From contig JANQPP010000043.1 in NCBI GenBank assembly GCA_028289405.1, forward strand, positions 1 through 44,588: 44,588 nt of DNA, in the 5' to 3' direction. Positions within the stretch are counted from its first letter, which is position 1. Each line of letters opens with the position of its first letter. Below, one piece after another: positions 8,814-18,041 of this stretch. The translations under genes and the position numbers were made by a program. The stretch is from Pirellulales bacterium (lineage in GTDB: Bacteria > Planctomycetota > Planctomycetia > Pirellulales > JANQPP01). Under the pieces are notes generated by a model. It did no database searches. It was not told the DNA's origin and saw only the letters and a list, made by a program, of their open reading frames with translations.

Positions 8814-9683
8814 TTACAGCAGGCGCGGGAAAAAAGTGCCACCCAAGGGCTGGCCTTGGGGGACGGGAGGCACGCCTTCCAAGAGCGGTTCGTCCGCATC
8901 GGACCGGACTCCGTCTTGAACCGTGTTGATCACCACGGCCCGGCGGGGACGGTCGGTGCGGTTTTCGTAGGATCCGTGCACCAGCAGCGGGTGATGGAAG
9001 GCAGCTTCTCCTTTTTTTAGCTCAATCGCCACGGGCTGGAATTGCTCTTGCTGCTCGGGGCTGAGCACGGTTTGAATCGCGTCCATATCCCCGGCGAGTC
9101 CCGTAATGGGCAAGAGCGGCCAGTGATGGCTGCCGGGAATGTATTGCAGGCAGCCGTTGTCCGCCGTGCTGTCATCCAGCCCGATCCAGCAGGTGAGATG
9201 GGCCATCGGCTTGGTGCGGGTCCAGTACGAGTAGTCTTGGTGCCAGGCCACGACGCCTCCGTGCCGCGCCGGCTTGCAAAACAATTGATCGTGCCAAAAC
9301 CGGACATCGCCTTCTAAAAGTTGTCGAGCCGGAACAGTGAAGGCGGGATTCCAAAGCAGATCGTGAAAGCCAGGCTCCACCCTCCAGGCTCCCAGTGCAT
9401 GGAACAGGACCTTGGCGGGATCGACCGCTTCGTTGGAGTGAAATTCATAGAACAGGCCGTGCCGAGGATGTGCCGGATCCATCAGGCGCACCAGTTCTTC
9501 GCGTAATGTTTCAACCTGATCTTCCGAGAAAATTCGGATGCCAGCCACGTAGCCCCGCTCGCGGTAATGGCGGACTTGTTCCTCCGTCAACGCATACTTT
9601 CCCAAGTCCGCTTCCGTTTCAGCACGCGGAAACAGGTCGCTCACCGGTTCATGCCGAGTTGCCAAGTCATCCATCGTGGTCAT
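8814..9683 (-). CDS. Phytanoyl-CoA dioxygenase family (PhyH) Fe(II)/2-oxoglutarate oxygenase
   Basis: A 289-aa cytoplasmic enzyme of the double-stranded beta-helix oxygenases that hydroxylate small molecules using 2-oxoglutarate and oxygen. The iron ligands are visible as H148 and D150 in AWHQDYSYW and H236 in [10 protein letters not shown], with the oxoglutarate-binding arginine in DRPRRA (about 247). [10 protein letters not shown] is also typical of PhyH proteins. A second in-frame ATG three codons downstream (9674) is possible. It lies 49 bases after the exo/endonuclease-type gene and 33 bases before the membrane protein, all on the minus strand. Planctomycete genomes carry many PhyH paralogues of unknown substrate; nothing here narrows it down. 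Confidence 0.9.
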   Translation of the reverse strand: MTTMDDLATRHEPVSDLFPRAETEADLGKYALTEEQVRHYRERGYVAGIRIFSEDQVETLREELVRLMDPAHPRHGLFYEFHSNEAVDPAKVLFHALGAWRVEPGFHDLLWNPAFTVPARQLLEGDVRFWHDQLFCKPARHGGVVAWHQDYSYWTRTKPMAHLTCWIGLDDSTADNGCLQYIPGSHHWPLLPITGLAGDMDAIQTVLSPEQQEQFQPVAIELKKGEAAFHHPLLVHGSYENRTDRPRRAVVINTVQDGVRSDADEPLLEGVPPVPQGQPLGGTFFPRLL

Positions 9684-9731
9684 GTCTCGTGTATTTGTTT
9701 GTTGGATGAGGATCTTCGTCGAGCGCGGCCA

Positions 9732-10592
9732 CTATTCGCCGATGCTAACGGTGGCCAACACGGGGAAATGATCGCTCGGAAACTGTCCGTCCCGCTGAAA
9801 CGTGACGATTTCGATGCGCTGCGCCTCAATCGGGCCTCGAGTCAAAATCCAATCGATACGCCGGTCGCCCGGAATGGGGGAACGGTAACCGTGAAAAGTG
9901 TGATAGGCTTCTCCGCGTTCAGCCGCCGTCCGCCAAATGTCCTCGAAAGCATCTTCGGCCACGAGGGCCTGATAGACGGCTTGGTCTTCCTGGGCAATCA
10001 CGTTGAAATCGCCGAGCAAGATGGCGGGCAATTCGCCTACGATCGGCAGCATTCGCTCGCGGATCAAATGCGCGCTGCGGCTGCGGGCGTCCTCGATGCG
10101 GTGGTCAAAATGTGTATTGATGAAGAAGAACGGTTTGCCGCTCTCACGATCCAAGAATTTGATCCACGTCACCATACGGCGATTCGAATTGCCCCAAGTG
10201 GAAGAGTTGATAACTTCCGGTGTATCCGAAAGCCAAAAATGGTCAAACTCAAGCGGTTCCAGCCGTGCCGGTTGGTAGAAGACGGCCATGAACTCTCCGC
10301 GGCTGCCTCCCTCCCGTCCAAGCCCAATCCAATCGTAGTCCGGCAAACCGGCCTGAAAATCCTTCACTTGCCTGTACAGCGCTTCCTGCATGCCGATCAC
10401 GTGCGGTCGGGTTTCGTGCAGCATGGCCAATCCGACCGGCCGCCGTTCTTGCCAGGAATTCGGCGGATCATCCGCCGCGTAGCGGACGTTGTACGTCATC
10501 ACCTTCAATGGATGTTCCGAGTCCTCGCCGTGGGCATTCATGAAGATCTGTCCCAGAAGGATGACAATGGCAATCGTAAAGTGTTTCAGCAT
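9732..10592 (-). CDS. Exported endonuclease/exonuclease/phosphatase-family hydrolase
   Basis: A 286-aa metal-dependent phosphoesterase of the EEP fold. Signal peptide MLKHFTIAIVILLGQIFMNA (cleavage near HGED) indicates export. Fold motifs in order: VMTYNVRYA, the metal-binding Glu in GMQEALY, NTHFDHR, LLGDFNVIAQ and the C-terminal SDHFPVLATV. Proteins of this sub-branch may act on nucleic acids, phosphoinositides or other phosphodiesters; export makes a nutrient-scavenging role plausible but that is inference. It is the first gene of the minus-strand run with PhyH and the membrane protein. Its upstream 212 bases are shared with the divergent esterase. Confidence 0.88.
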   Translation of the reverse strand: MLKHFTIAIVILLGQIFMNAHGEDSEHPLKVMTYNVRYAADDPPNSWQERRPVGLAMLHETRPHVIGMQEALYRQVKDFQAGLPDYDWIGLGREGGSRGEFMAVFYQPARLEPLEFDHFWLSDTPEVINSSTWGNSNRRMVTWIKFLDRESGKPFFFINTHFDHRIEDARSRSAHLIRERMLPIVGELPAILLGDFNVIAQEDQAVYQALVAEDAFEDIWRTAAERGEAYHTFHGYRSPIPGDRRIDWILTRGPIEAQRIEIVTFQRDGQFPSDHFPVLATVSIGE

Positions 10593-10804
10593 GTGTGCAT
10601 TTTGCCTCGACCAAATGGGATTGAAACTCGCATGGACCGGATAGCACGAGGTCTTGCGAGTTTGCCGCGAGCGGACGGCCTGATACGATATCTAGCCTCG
10701 CCTCGTCACTTTTGTAGCCATTTGGACGGTGTAAAGCAAAGGCGTGGCGGTTGGGGAGTCGACGCATTTCAGTGGGCAAATCCCTCGGCTGGGAGAAACA
10801 ACGT

Positions 10805-11752
10805 ATGCTGACAAGGGTTCGAAACTCGCCGGAGAAACCCCAAGTGGTTCAACGAGGAATGACTTTCATGTACGGCTGCCTGGCCTTCTCGTTCCTGTTC
10901 GGCGGCGTGGCTCGTGCCCAACCACGGACCGAGATTCTTTGGCCGGATGGAGCCCCCGGCGCACTAGGCGCGGAAGAAAAGGATCGTCCGCGCTTGCAAA
11001 TCTGGTCGCCCCCCAAAAAAAGAGCGGCCCGCACGGCGATTGTCGTCTGCCCGGGCGGCGGTTACGGAAACTTGGCGCTGGGTCATGAAGGACGTGAGAT
11101 CGCCGAATGGCTAAATGATCTGGGGGTCGTCGCCGCCGTTCTGGAGTACAGGCATCGCGGCAAGAGATATGGCCACCCCTCGCCGATGCTGGACGCCCAA
11201 CGGGCATTGCGCTGGGTCCGGTCTCATGCCGCGGAACTTGGCGTGGAGACCAACCGTGTCGGTATGCTCGGATTTTCCGCCGGAGGGCATTTAGCCTCCA
11301 CGGTGGGAACCCATTTCGATGCTGGAAACTCGGACGCTGCCGATCCCGTGGATCGCGTCAGTTGCCGGCCAGATTTTCTCATCTTGGGCTACCCCGTGAT
11401 TTCCTTCACCGCGCCGTACACGCACGCGGGATCTCGGCGAAACTTGCTGGGAGATGACCCGCCTGACGAACTGCTGCGCAAATTTTCCAATGAGCTTCAG
11501 GTGACGCCGGAAACTCCCCCCACGTTCCTCATGCACACGAGTGAAGACCAGGCCGTGCCCCCCGAAAACAGCGTGGCTTTCTATCTGGCACTGCGGCAAG
11601 CCGGTGTTCCCGCCGAACTTCATATTTACGAACGTGGCCGGCACGGGGTGGGACTGGCTCGCGAGGTGCCAGGCGCGAACCAGTGGCCCGCGGCTTGTGC
11701 CGCCTGGCTCAAGAGCCAAGGACTTCTTTCGGCCAACCGTAAGAATCGGTAG
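10805..11752 (+). CDS. Exported alpha/beta hydrolase (acetyl-xylan esterase-like)
   Basis: Serine esterase of 315 aa, likely deacylating carbohydrates or other small esters outside the cytoplasm. The ATG at 10805 is chosen because GGGAGA lies 8 bases upstream and the product has a basic n-region followed by the hydrophobic core FMYGCLAFSFLFGGVARA; the ATGs at 10859 and 10868 are alternatives. The oxyanion motif is CPGGGYGN, the nucleophile elbow GFSAGGH puts Ser at 158, with Asp about 248 (HTSEDQAVPP) and His about 280 (GRHGVGL). The set PGGGY, GFSAGGH and SEDQAVPPENS is typical of the feruloyl/acetyl-xylan esterase-like family abundant in planctomycetes. Confidence 0.9.
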   Translation: MLTRVRNSPEKPQVVQRGMTFMYGCLAFSFLFGGVARAQPRTEILWPDGAPGALGAEEKDRPRLQIWSPPKKRAARTAIVVCPGGGYGNLALGHEGREIAEWLNDLGVVAAVLEYRHRGKRYGHPSPMLDAQRALRWVRSHAAELGVETNRVGMLGFSAGGHLASTVGTHFDAGNSDAADPVDRVSCRPDFLILGYPVISFTAPYTHAGSRRNLLGDDPPDELLRKFSNELQVTPETPPTFLMHTSEDQAVPPENSVAFYLALRQAGVPAELHIYERGRHGVGLAREVPGANQWPAACAAWLKSQGLLSANRKNR

Positions 11753-11776
11753 CCAGTTCGCGATGCTACTTGCGTG

Positions 11777-12514
11777 ATGCCGCATTCTGAACCGCGAATT
11801 CTCTATGAACACGGACTGATTCTGGGCGTCTTCAAGCCGCCCGGCTTGCCCACGCAAGCCCCGCCGGGAATTAACAGCTTGGAGCGGCAACTGAAGGCGC
11901 TGATAAGGCGACGCGAACCATCACTGGAAAAGGTCTATCTGGGCGTGCCACATCGCCTGGACAGGCCCGTGGGGGGCGTGATGCTCTTCGCCAAAGACAA
12001 ACGGGGAGCGCGCAAAATTTCCCGACAATTCGAACGCCGGCAAGTGAAGAAGACCTATCTGGCTTGCGCGGAGGGGGCCGTGAATCCGGCGCAAGGAACG
12101 TGGCGAGATCATCTCCGCAAGATTCCCGATGTCGCTCGGGCGGAAGTCGTTCCGCAAGAGCATCCAGAAGCGAAGGAAGCCGTGCTGCATTATCGGACCG
12201 TCGAGTTGATCCACGGAATCACGCTACTCGAGGTGACTCCGCTCACGGGGCGCACCCACCAAATTCGTGTGCAAGCCGCCTCACGAGGGCATCCGATTCT
12301 CGGAGACGAAATGTATGGTTCGACCATTCCCTTCGGCCCGCATTTCGAGGATCCGCGAGAGCGCGGCATCGCACTCTTGGCACGGAAGCTGGTCTTCCTG
12401 GACTTGGAGGAGAAGTCGGAAGTGCAGCTCGTTTCGCCATTTCCGGAAGGTTGGGAGTCATTCCAAGTTGAGTTTGCAGCAGATGAGCAACGCAACGATT
12501 ATTCCGTCGGTTGA
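11777..12514 (+). CDS. RluA-family RNA pseudouridine synthase
   Basis: A 245-aa cytoplasmic enzyme isomerising uridine to pseudouridine in rRNA or tRNA. The catalytic motif is VPHRLDRPVGGVMLFAK, with catalytic Asp62 in HRLD; LTGRTHQIRVQ and HPILGDEMYG are further RluA-family signatures. There is no N-terminal S4 domain, so it resembles the short RluA/TruC-like group; the modified position cannot be assigned. A GTG precedes the chosen ATG by one codon. The unusual HRLDRPVGG (instead of HRLDxxTSG) is seen in planctomycete relatives too, as far as known. It begins 24 bases after the esterase and may be co-transcribed. Confidence 0.9.
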   Translation: MPHSEPRILYEHGLILGVFKPPGLPTQAPPGINSLERQLKALIRRREPSLEKVYLGVPHRLDRPVGGVMLFAKDKRGARKISRQFERRQVKKTYLACAEGAVNPAQGTWRDHLRKIPDVARAEVVPQEHPEAKEAVLHYRTVELIHGITLLEVTPLTGRTHQIRVQAASRGHPILGDEMYGSTIPFGPHFEDPRERGIALLARKLVFLDLEEKSEVQLVSPFPEGWESFQVEFAADEQRNDYSVG

Positions 12515-12596
12515 CGGCAATCGTATCGTGTAAAAAAGCTAAGTTTTCCCAGATCACTACCTCAGCCATTGTTCTGGAATTTCTGGGAGCCACGCC

Positions 12597-13286
12597 ATGC
12601 ATATCGGGCAAATTCTCGTCACACTCGCCTTGGGAGTCCCTCCGGGACATTTGACCCTGGACCACACTCAGCCCGGCCAATGGGGCCAACCGGTAGTGCG
12701 GCGCTACGAACAGCGAGCACTGGATGACTCTCGCCGTTCGGCGTACGAGCTTTACGTGGCGGAGCTCGATCGGCTGTGGGCCGAATACCGCGCGGCAGGT
12801 TCTACTCGCTCCGCCTGGGAGAGTTACAAGCTGTCCGCCGCCGCGGCACGACGGTGTTACATCTACCAAGATCCGTTTTTCCTGGCCCAACAGGAATATC
12901 CGCGAAAGTGGTGGAGTCGCTGCTATTGTGACACTTGCCGAGCCGGTGAAGCCCCGGCCCCCGTGATGGAAACCGTTCCGGAGATCGGCTCGCCTAGCAT
13001 TTCACCTCGTGCATCCGATAAGACCCTGGAGACGCCCGCTCCCCTGGCGCCGGAAGAGCCGGTCATCGTTCCCGAAACAGACGCCGCTGAACCCTCGGAT
13101 GACGATCCAGCACTTGATCCGACCAAAGAAAACGCTCCCGAATCTCCGGTGGAAGTTCCCGAATTGGATGTCGAGGAGCCAGTAGACGAAGTGCCCGCTT
13201 CCGAACCGTCGGAGGAGGCGGCGGTAATTCTTCCCGAGGAGCCGTCGGACTCCGAAAGCCCTGGTGATGGCGAATTGTTCGAGTAA
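12597..13286 (+). CDS. Hypothetical protein with acidic Pro/Glu-rich C-terminal half
   Basis: Not recognised. The ATG at 12597 has GGGAG nine bases upstream. The N-terminus (MHIGQILVTLALGVPPGHLT) is weakly hydrophobic and could be a poor signal peptide. Residues about 35-115 are rich in Arg, Tyr and Trp and include a CYCDTC cysteine cluster. From about residue 120 the chain is a low-complexity, strongly acidic stretch of PEEP, PETD, PEL and EPS repeats ending in GELFE, certainly disordered. The overall design suggests a surface or stalk-like protein, but this is only inferred from composition. Confidence 0.7.
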   Translation: MHIGQILVTLALGVPPGHLTLDHTQPGQWGQPVVRRYEQRALDDSRRSAYELYVAELDRLWAEYRAAGSTRSAWESYKLSAAAARRCYIYQDPFFLAQQEYPRKWWSRCYCDTCRAGEAPAPVMETVPEIGSPSISPRASDKTLETPAPLAPEEPVIVPETDAAEPSDDDPALDPTKENAPESPVEVPELDVEEPVDEVPASEPSEEAAVILPEEPSDSESPGDGELFE

Positions 13287-13334
13287 GTACCAGCAAACAA
13301 AAGGCTGTGGTCGATGAGTTAGCGAACGGAAATG

Positions 13335-16300
13335 CTATTCGTCGGTGGATGGCAATCCACGGCCGGGGGTCCAAGGCGCATCAGCTTGGTCAAGATCATC
13401 GAGGAGCCTCTGATATGCTCCATCGATCAGAGAAGTTAACTCCTGGGCCGCGTGCTTAAATTGCTCACGCCCAATCTCATACTGTTGGCGATGGGTTTTC
13501 GTGGGGCCATGTGTCTGACGCAAAGTCCCCGATAGTGCGATCTGAACTCGATTCATGATCGATAGGCGTGCCGTTTGGCTGCGGCTCGCGCGGGTGCGGT
13601 CTCCCGTAAGTTGCTCTTGAATATCCAAAAGTTGGAGTTCAATTTCGCGCGCGGTGCCGTGTAGCTCCTGATCCAACGAGGGCGTATTCTTCACGACTCG
13701 TTTGATCTCTTTCAACTGGGCCAGGACTTCCGCCAGCTTTCGGACCGATCCGACCGCGTCTTTTTGCAACCGACCCACTTCCATTTGGAAGGCGAGGGTC
13801 TGTTCCCGATCCTGCCGCGGCAAGGCTGCGTCACCGATCGCCACGACATCAAACGTCCGCACTGAATCAAAGTCGACATCGTTGTCGTCCACGCGTTTGG
13901 ATGCCGAGACCGTGTATTTGCCCGGAGTGACCAGCGGTCCCGATCCTCCGCCTCCGGTGAAATTCGAATACCGCAGATCCCAAGCGATTCGATGCAGACC
14001 GGAAGTCGTTGGACCCGTGATGCGACGCACGACGTCGCCAGACTCGTTCTTAATCGTAAACGTGATTGCTGGAGCCTCCTCCCGCTCTTCCTGCTTGAGT
14101 TCATCCCACCCCGGGTAGGGATTGTCGCCTCCGGCAGCCTTGGTCTTCTGTTCTTTTGCGTGACGCTTAGCTTGGCGGGTTTCAAGGCTGTCCCGCAGGT
14201 AGTAGGTAAAGACCGCGCCAAAGGGAGGATTTTCCGCCGTGTAGTAATTGTCCCCTTGCCATCCCTTCGTGCCGCCAAGTGGCTGGTCTTCGATATAAAG
14301 CAGTGCCTTGCGAATCGGGAATAGCGCGAACTCTTGCTCCGCGAGTAACTCGGCATCGATATCCCGAAGCGGCGAATAGTCATCCAGAACATAGAAACCA
14401 CGCCCGAACGTTGCGCCCACGAGATCGTTTTCTCGACGCTGGATTTCCAAATCTCGAAAAGGGATCGTCGGCGTGCCGGACAGCTTGATCCAATGCTGTC
14501 CCGCATCTCGAGAATAAAAAACGCCGAATTCCGTGCCGACGAACAGCAGATCTTTAAGTTCATGGTCTTGGATGATCCGCCATACGATATGCCGATCGGG
14601 CAAGTCAGAAGAGATGGATTCCCACGTCCGACCGCGGTCTCGACTGCAGACCACGTAAGGTTTGAAGTCGCCCGTCTTGTGGTCATCAAACACCGCATAC
14701 ACGGTATCCACATCGTGCAGGTCCGCTTTAACATCATTGACAAATGCATACTCGGGAACACCGTAGACCTTGTCGATTTTCCGCCAAGTCTCTCCGCCGT
14801 CTTCGGTTACCTGAATCAAGCCGTCGTCGGTGCCGACGTAGATCAGGCCGGCTTGAATCGGTGATTCGCTGATCGAGGTGATGTTGCCATATTGGGACAT
14901 CGCATACAGATCAAAAAGGGCATCGATACTCCACACGCGTCCCATAATTGGCAGCGTGAAGCGGTCGCGATCGCGCGACAGGTCGGGGCTGATCGTTTTC
15001 CAGGAATCCCCTCGATCATCACTTTGATGCAATTTCTTGGAGCCAAAGTAGAGCCGCGTATGCGAATGTGGGCTAATCAGGATGGGAGAATCCCAGTTGT
15101 GCCGTAGGTCTTCCTCGTCTGCCTCGGGCCGGGGGCGGATGTCGATCGATTCACCAGTGAGACGGTCAACACGTCGCAAAAATCCCTCCTGGGATTCCGA
15201 ATAGATCACGTTGGGATCCTCGGGATCGATGGCACAGTCATGGCCATCGCCACCGATGGTGATCCGCCAATCCGCGTTACGAATGCCGATATTGTTCTTC
15301 GTTCGCGTCGGTCCGTACTGGGTGTTGTTGTCCTGCGTTCCTCCAACGACGTGATAGAAGGGCTCGTCGTAGTCGACGTCGACCTTGTAAAACTGAGTGA
15401 CAGGCAGATTCGCGCAGAATTGGAACGTTTTCCCGTAGTCCCAGGAGCGATATAGCCCGCCGTCGCAGCCGACTAGCAGAAAGTCAGGATCGGTGGGATG
15501 AAACACGACGGCGTGGTTGTCCACGTGCTTATGGGGACTCTCGACAACCTCGAACGTCTTTCCGCCGTCGGTAGTGCGACCAAGCATCACGTTGGCGTGA
15601 TAGAACACATCGAAGCGATGAGGGTCGACATAGATTTCCTGGTAGTAGTGCGGTCCCGTCCCTCCGCTGGTGTAATCGCTCATCTTCTTCCAGCTCGCGC
15701 CAAAATCCTCGGAACGCCAGATTCCTCCCGTGCGACCGGCGAGCTCGATCGTCGCATAGACGACATTGGATCGCTGAGGGGAAACGGCGATGGACATTTT
15801 CCCTTTGTCCGCGGCTGGCAGCCCCTTTTTCAATTCCGTCCATGTCTTACCGGCGTCGGTGGACTTGAAGATCCCGGACTCGGGGCCCCCATCGATGAGT
15901 GCCCAGACGGTGCGGTGTCGCTGATGCGTCGCGGCATAGAGCACGTCCGGGTTGGTCGGATCCATGACGACATCCGTCACACCGGTCCACTCACCCTTGG
16001 TCAAAATCGGAGCCCAGGTTTCCCCTCCATCGGTGGTTTTGAAAAGCCCTCGTTGGCCACCGGCTGACCACAGCGGTCCCTGCGCGGCAACGTAGACCGT
16101 GCTGGAATCGCGAGGATCGATCAGGACCTTGGAGATATGTTCGGTTTCCCGCAAGCCGACATTGGTGAATGTCTGGCCGCCATCATGGCTCACGTAAACC
16201 CCGTCGCCGTATCCGACGTGACGCCCGCTGACATTCTCCCCCGTGCCGACCCAGACGGTATGGCGATTGTTGGGGTCGATCGTGACACAGCCCAACGAGT

Positions 16301-16613
16301 AGGATCCGTAACCGTCAAAAATTGGCGTCCAAGTGGTGCCGGCGTTCTCGGTTTTCCAAAGGTTGCCAGAACCAACGGCCACGTACCAGGTGTTCGGTTT
16401 CACGGGATCCACGGCGATATCCGCGATCCGCCCCGACATGAAGGCCGGTCCGATCGAGCGAAACTTCAATGCGCTGACGTCGCCGGCTTCGAGCTTGCCC
16501 GCTTCCTTCGTTTCCGTCTCTGCCGCCGAAAGGGCCGATCCAATCACTGGACTCAGTGCGAGACAAACAATGGTAAAGCGGAAAACGCGGGTCATATGGA
16601 CGGCACGGGTCAT
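13335..16613 (-). CDS. Large exported BNR/VPS10-like beta-propeller protein
   Basis: A 1092-aa protein with a signal peptide (core FRFTIVCLALSPVIGSALSA) and many sortilin/BNR-type blades: WKTENAGTTWTPI, VYVSHDGGQTFTNV, FKTTDGGETWAPI, FKSTDAGKTWTEL, WRSEDFGASWKKM, QVTEDGGETWRKI, CSRDRGRTWESI and YSRDAGQHWIKL, covering roughly residues 50-720. The rest contains a beta-sandwich-like part (about 830-930) and a coiled, charged C-terminal region. Family members are annotated as WD40/YVTN/BNR-like repeat proteins or glycosyl hydrolases, but no enzymatic residue set is visible here. The ATG at 16613 has GAGG 7 bases upstream; an ATG at 16595 would give a shorter n-region. Confidence 0.88.
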   Translation of the reverse strand: MTRAVHMTRVFRFTIVCLALSPVIGSALSAAETETKEAGKLEAGDVSALKFRSIGPAFMSGRIADIAVDPVKPNTWYVAVGSGNLWKTENAGTTWTPIFDGYGSYSLGCVTIDPNNRHTVWVGTGENVSGRHVGYGDGVYVSHDGGQTFTNVGLRETEHISKVLIDPRDSSTVYVAAQGPLWSAGGQRGLFKTTDGGETWAPILTKGEWTGVTDVVMDPTNPDVLYAATHQRHRTVWALIDGGPESGIFKSTDAGKTWTELKKGLPAADKGKMSIAVSPQRSNVVYATIELAGRTGGIWRSEDFGASWKKMSDYTSGGTGPHYYQEIYVDPHRFDVFYHANVMLGRTTDGGKTFEVVESPHKHVDNHAVVFHPTDPDFLLVGCDGGLYRSWDYGKTFQFCANLPVTQFYKVDVDYDEPFYHVVGGTQDNNTQYGPTRTKNNIGIRNADWRITIGGDGHDCAIDPEDPNVIYSESQEGFLRRVDRLTGESIDIRPRPEADEEDLRHNWDSPILISPHSHTRLYFGSKKLHQSDDRGDSWKTISPDLSRDRDRFTLPIMGRVWSIDALFDLYAMSQYGNITSISESPIQAGLIYVGTDDGLIQVTEDGGETWRKIDKVYGVPEYAFVNDVKADLHDVDTVYAVFDDHKTGDFKPYVVCSRDRGRTWESISSDLPDRHIVWRIIQDHELKDLLFVGTEFGVFYSRDAGQHWIKLSGTPTIPFRDLEIQRRENDLVGATFGRGFYVLDDYSPLRDIDAELLAEQEFALFPIRKALLYIEDQPLGGTKGWQGDNYYTAENPPFGAVFTYYLRDSLETRQAKRHAKEQKTKAAGGDNPYPGWDELKQEEREEAPAITFTIKNESGDVVRRITGPTTSGLHRIAWDLRYSNFTGGGGSGPLVTPGKYTVSASKRVDDNDVDFDSVRTFDVVAIGDAALPRQDREQTLAFQMEVGRLQKDAVGSVRKLAEVLAQLKEIKRVVKNTPSLDQELHGTAREIELQLLDIQEQLTGDRTRASRSQTARLSIMNRVQIALSGTLRQTHGPTKTHRQQYEIGREQFKHAAQELTSLIDGAYQRLLDDLDQADAPWTPGRGLPSTDE

Positions 16614-16812
16614 GATGATGCCTCAGTGTTCGAGATCGTGCAAAAAGGTGGTTTCCATAGTGTGCGTTTCCCCCGCCGCGTCTGCAACCTCCTGGCAGGG
16701 TTATTTCCCTAATTCAACCCTACCGGTGAACATTTCACTCGGTCTCTGGAAGCGCGGATGCGGCCAGAAGCCTGCGGACAAAACACCGCGGCATCCGCGA
16801 AATTGAGCGTCT

Positions 16813-16832
16813 GTCGGCGGTGAAACGCCGAC
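16813..16832 (-). terminator. Perfect stem-loop downstream of the PepSY gene
   Basis: GTCGGCG and CGCCGAC form a 7-bp stem with a 6-base loop. It is the second of two hairpins met by transcription leaving the PepSY gene on the minus strand. There is no long T-run, so termination is suggested by position and pairing only. Confidence 0.4.
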
Positions 16833-16836
16833 GGAA

Positions 16837-16868
16837 GAAACCAACGTCAGGTTTTGTTCGTTGGTTTC
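16837..16868 (-). terminator. 10-bp perfect inverted repeat overlapping the PepSY stop codon
   Basis: GAAACCAACG and CGTTGGTTTC pair with a 12-base loop. On the minus strand the stem begins within the TGA stop of the PepSY gene. Together with the adjacent 16813-16832 hairpin it makes a tandem structure that could act as a terminator or 3' end stabiliser. Confidence 0.45.
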
Positions 16869-17394
16869 AAATGTTCCGCCGACGCCGCACTCGTTTACTG
16901 CGGAATGGTAGATACCACAGCCATACCCCCGTGAACCATAAGCCTAGCAAGACGATGCCGTTGGGAAGAAAAACTCCCAACTTGGCGGTCTCGGAAAAGA
17001 ACGACCCGTCATGGAAACTTTCGATCAAATCCGAGCGCCGATAGGTGGAGGAACGGATCTCGCCAGAGGACAAGTCGACTTGCAGTTCCCAGCGATTCTT
17101 GCAGCGAACCTTCACGATTCCCTTTGCTGGCCGGACGTCAAGACGATCGATGTCTTGCCAGCCATCAACACTCGCGCGTGGCTCGTGCCGGGCGACCTCC
17201 AAAATGTCCGCCCAGCTCAACTGGGGAACTTCATTCGATAAGTCGCCCACTTGCGTTTTGGGCTGGACCCACGTGACCTGCTTTTTCACTTGCAGCAGCA
17301 GTCCAGAAGTGATCACCACCAGCATGGGAAGCGCGCAGACCAACGCACCCCAGCGATGGAGTTTTCGCGTCCACCAGTTCACACTTCTCGACAT
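16867..17394 (-). CDS. PepSY-domain inner-membrane protein
   Basis: A 175-aa protein with an N-terminal basic stretch and membrane helix (RKLHRWGALVCALPMLVVITSGLLLQV), an extracytoplasmic PepSY-like domain (about 55-125, including WADILEVARH and KGIVKVRCKNRWELQVDLSSGEI split over its strands) and a second helix near the C-terminus (GVFLPNGIVLLGLWFTGVWLWY). This is the short form of the PepSY-associated TM family, related to the membrane parts of iron-uptake flavin reductases. The W-x-R-K-x-H-R-W-x-G start is typical. No redox partner gene is adjacent. It ends in a tandem hairpin. Confidence 0.85.
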   Translation of the reverse strand: MSRSVNWWTRKLHRWGALVCALPMLVVITSGLLLQVKKQVTWVQPKTQVGDLSNEVPQLSWADILEVARHEPRASVDGWQDIDRLDVRPAKGIVKVRCKNRWELQVDLSSGEIRSSTYRRSDLIESFHDGSFFSETAKLGVFLPNGIVLLGLWFTGVWLWYLPFRSKRVRRRRNI

Positions 17395-17415
17395 CTCGGC
17401 CTCATTCGAGCGATT

Positions 17416-18037
17416 TCAGTTTATGGGTAGCGGCCTTTCCCTCAGCACGAGCAGCTCTCGCTGTCGCTCTTCCGCACGTTGCTTCGGCTTGGCCTCGAAC
17501 GGGCCGCGGATGTCTCCCCTCAGCAGGTCGATTTTTTCGTCGCCATTGTAGTCTGCGGCGCAGGGCTTGGTGCTTTGGACCCAGTCACTCGCCTTGCGGG
17601 CGTCGGCAGCCACCCAATCCGTGGGACCGCAGGGCACCAAACCAATCGCTGAAGAAAACTTGGGCACGGCAGTCGGTCCGATGTTGCGATGCCAATCGAC
17701 ACTGCCATTCTCGGAACTATTCAGCAGATCGTCGAGTTGATGCCCGTCCCAATCGACGACAACCGGCGCGGCCTCATATTTTCCGTGACGGTCCGGCAAG
17801 CCGAGAATATGCGGGCGGCGCGAAATGGAACTCCGTACTCGAGGACTCGTTCGCGGCCAGCCACGCCTTCCTGTCGATTGTAGCGTTGACCAGATCCCAA
17901 TCGCCATCACCGTGTAAGTCGGTCACGTGCGCGACCGAAGCGGCGCCCGCATTCAACGGCTCGCCCTGTTGACCCCGCGATATCTGGAATGGGGCAAAAG
18001 GCCAGCCCTCAGAACGGGCCATCTGGACGGCTGGGGC
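17416..18037 (-). pseudogene. Frameshifted, N-truncated remnant of a VCBS/FG-GAP repeat protein
   Basis: Two overlapping minus-strand frames continue one another. The upstream one (from about 18037) carries GEPLNAG and the repeat TDLHGDGDWDLVNATID; around 17815-17830 the homology passes to a second frame with HGKYEAAPVVVDWDGHQLDD, SENGSVDWHRNIGPT and ADYNGDEKIDLLRGDIRG, ending at 17416. Three metal-binding DxDGDxxxD-like loops, two partly eroded, and the running order match the C-terminal half of planctomycete VCBS-repeat surface proteins. No start codon or signal peptide remains; the remnant begins immediately at the 3' end of the neighbouring acyl-CoA synthetase gene. The frameshift could be a sequencing error, but the missing 5' part cannot. 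Confidence 0.65.
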
Positions 18038-18041
18038 TGAA

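Noticed and set aside
9567..10811. 414-aa plus-strand frame
   Set aside because: It is the mirror of the minus-strand EEP hydrolase and PhyH genes, whose motifs are clear; its own sequence is Arg/His-rich with no domain.
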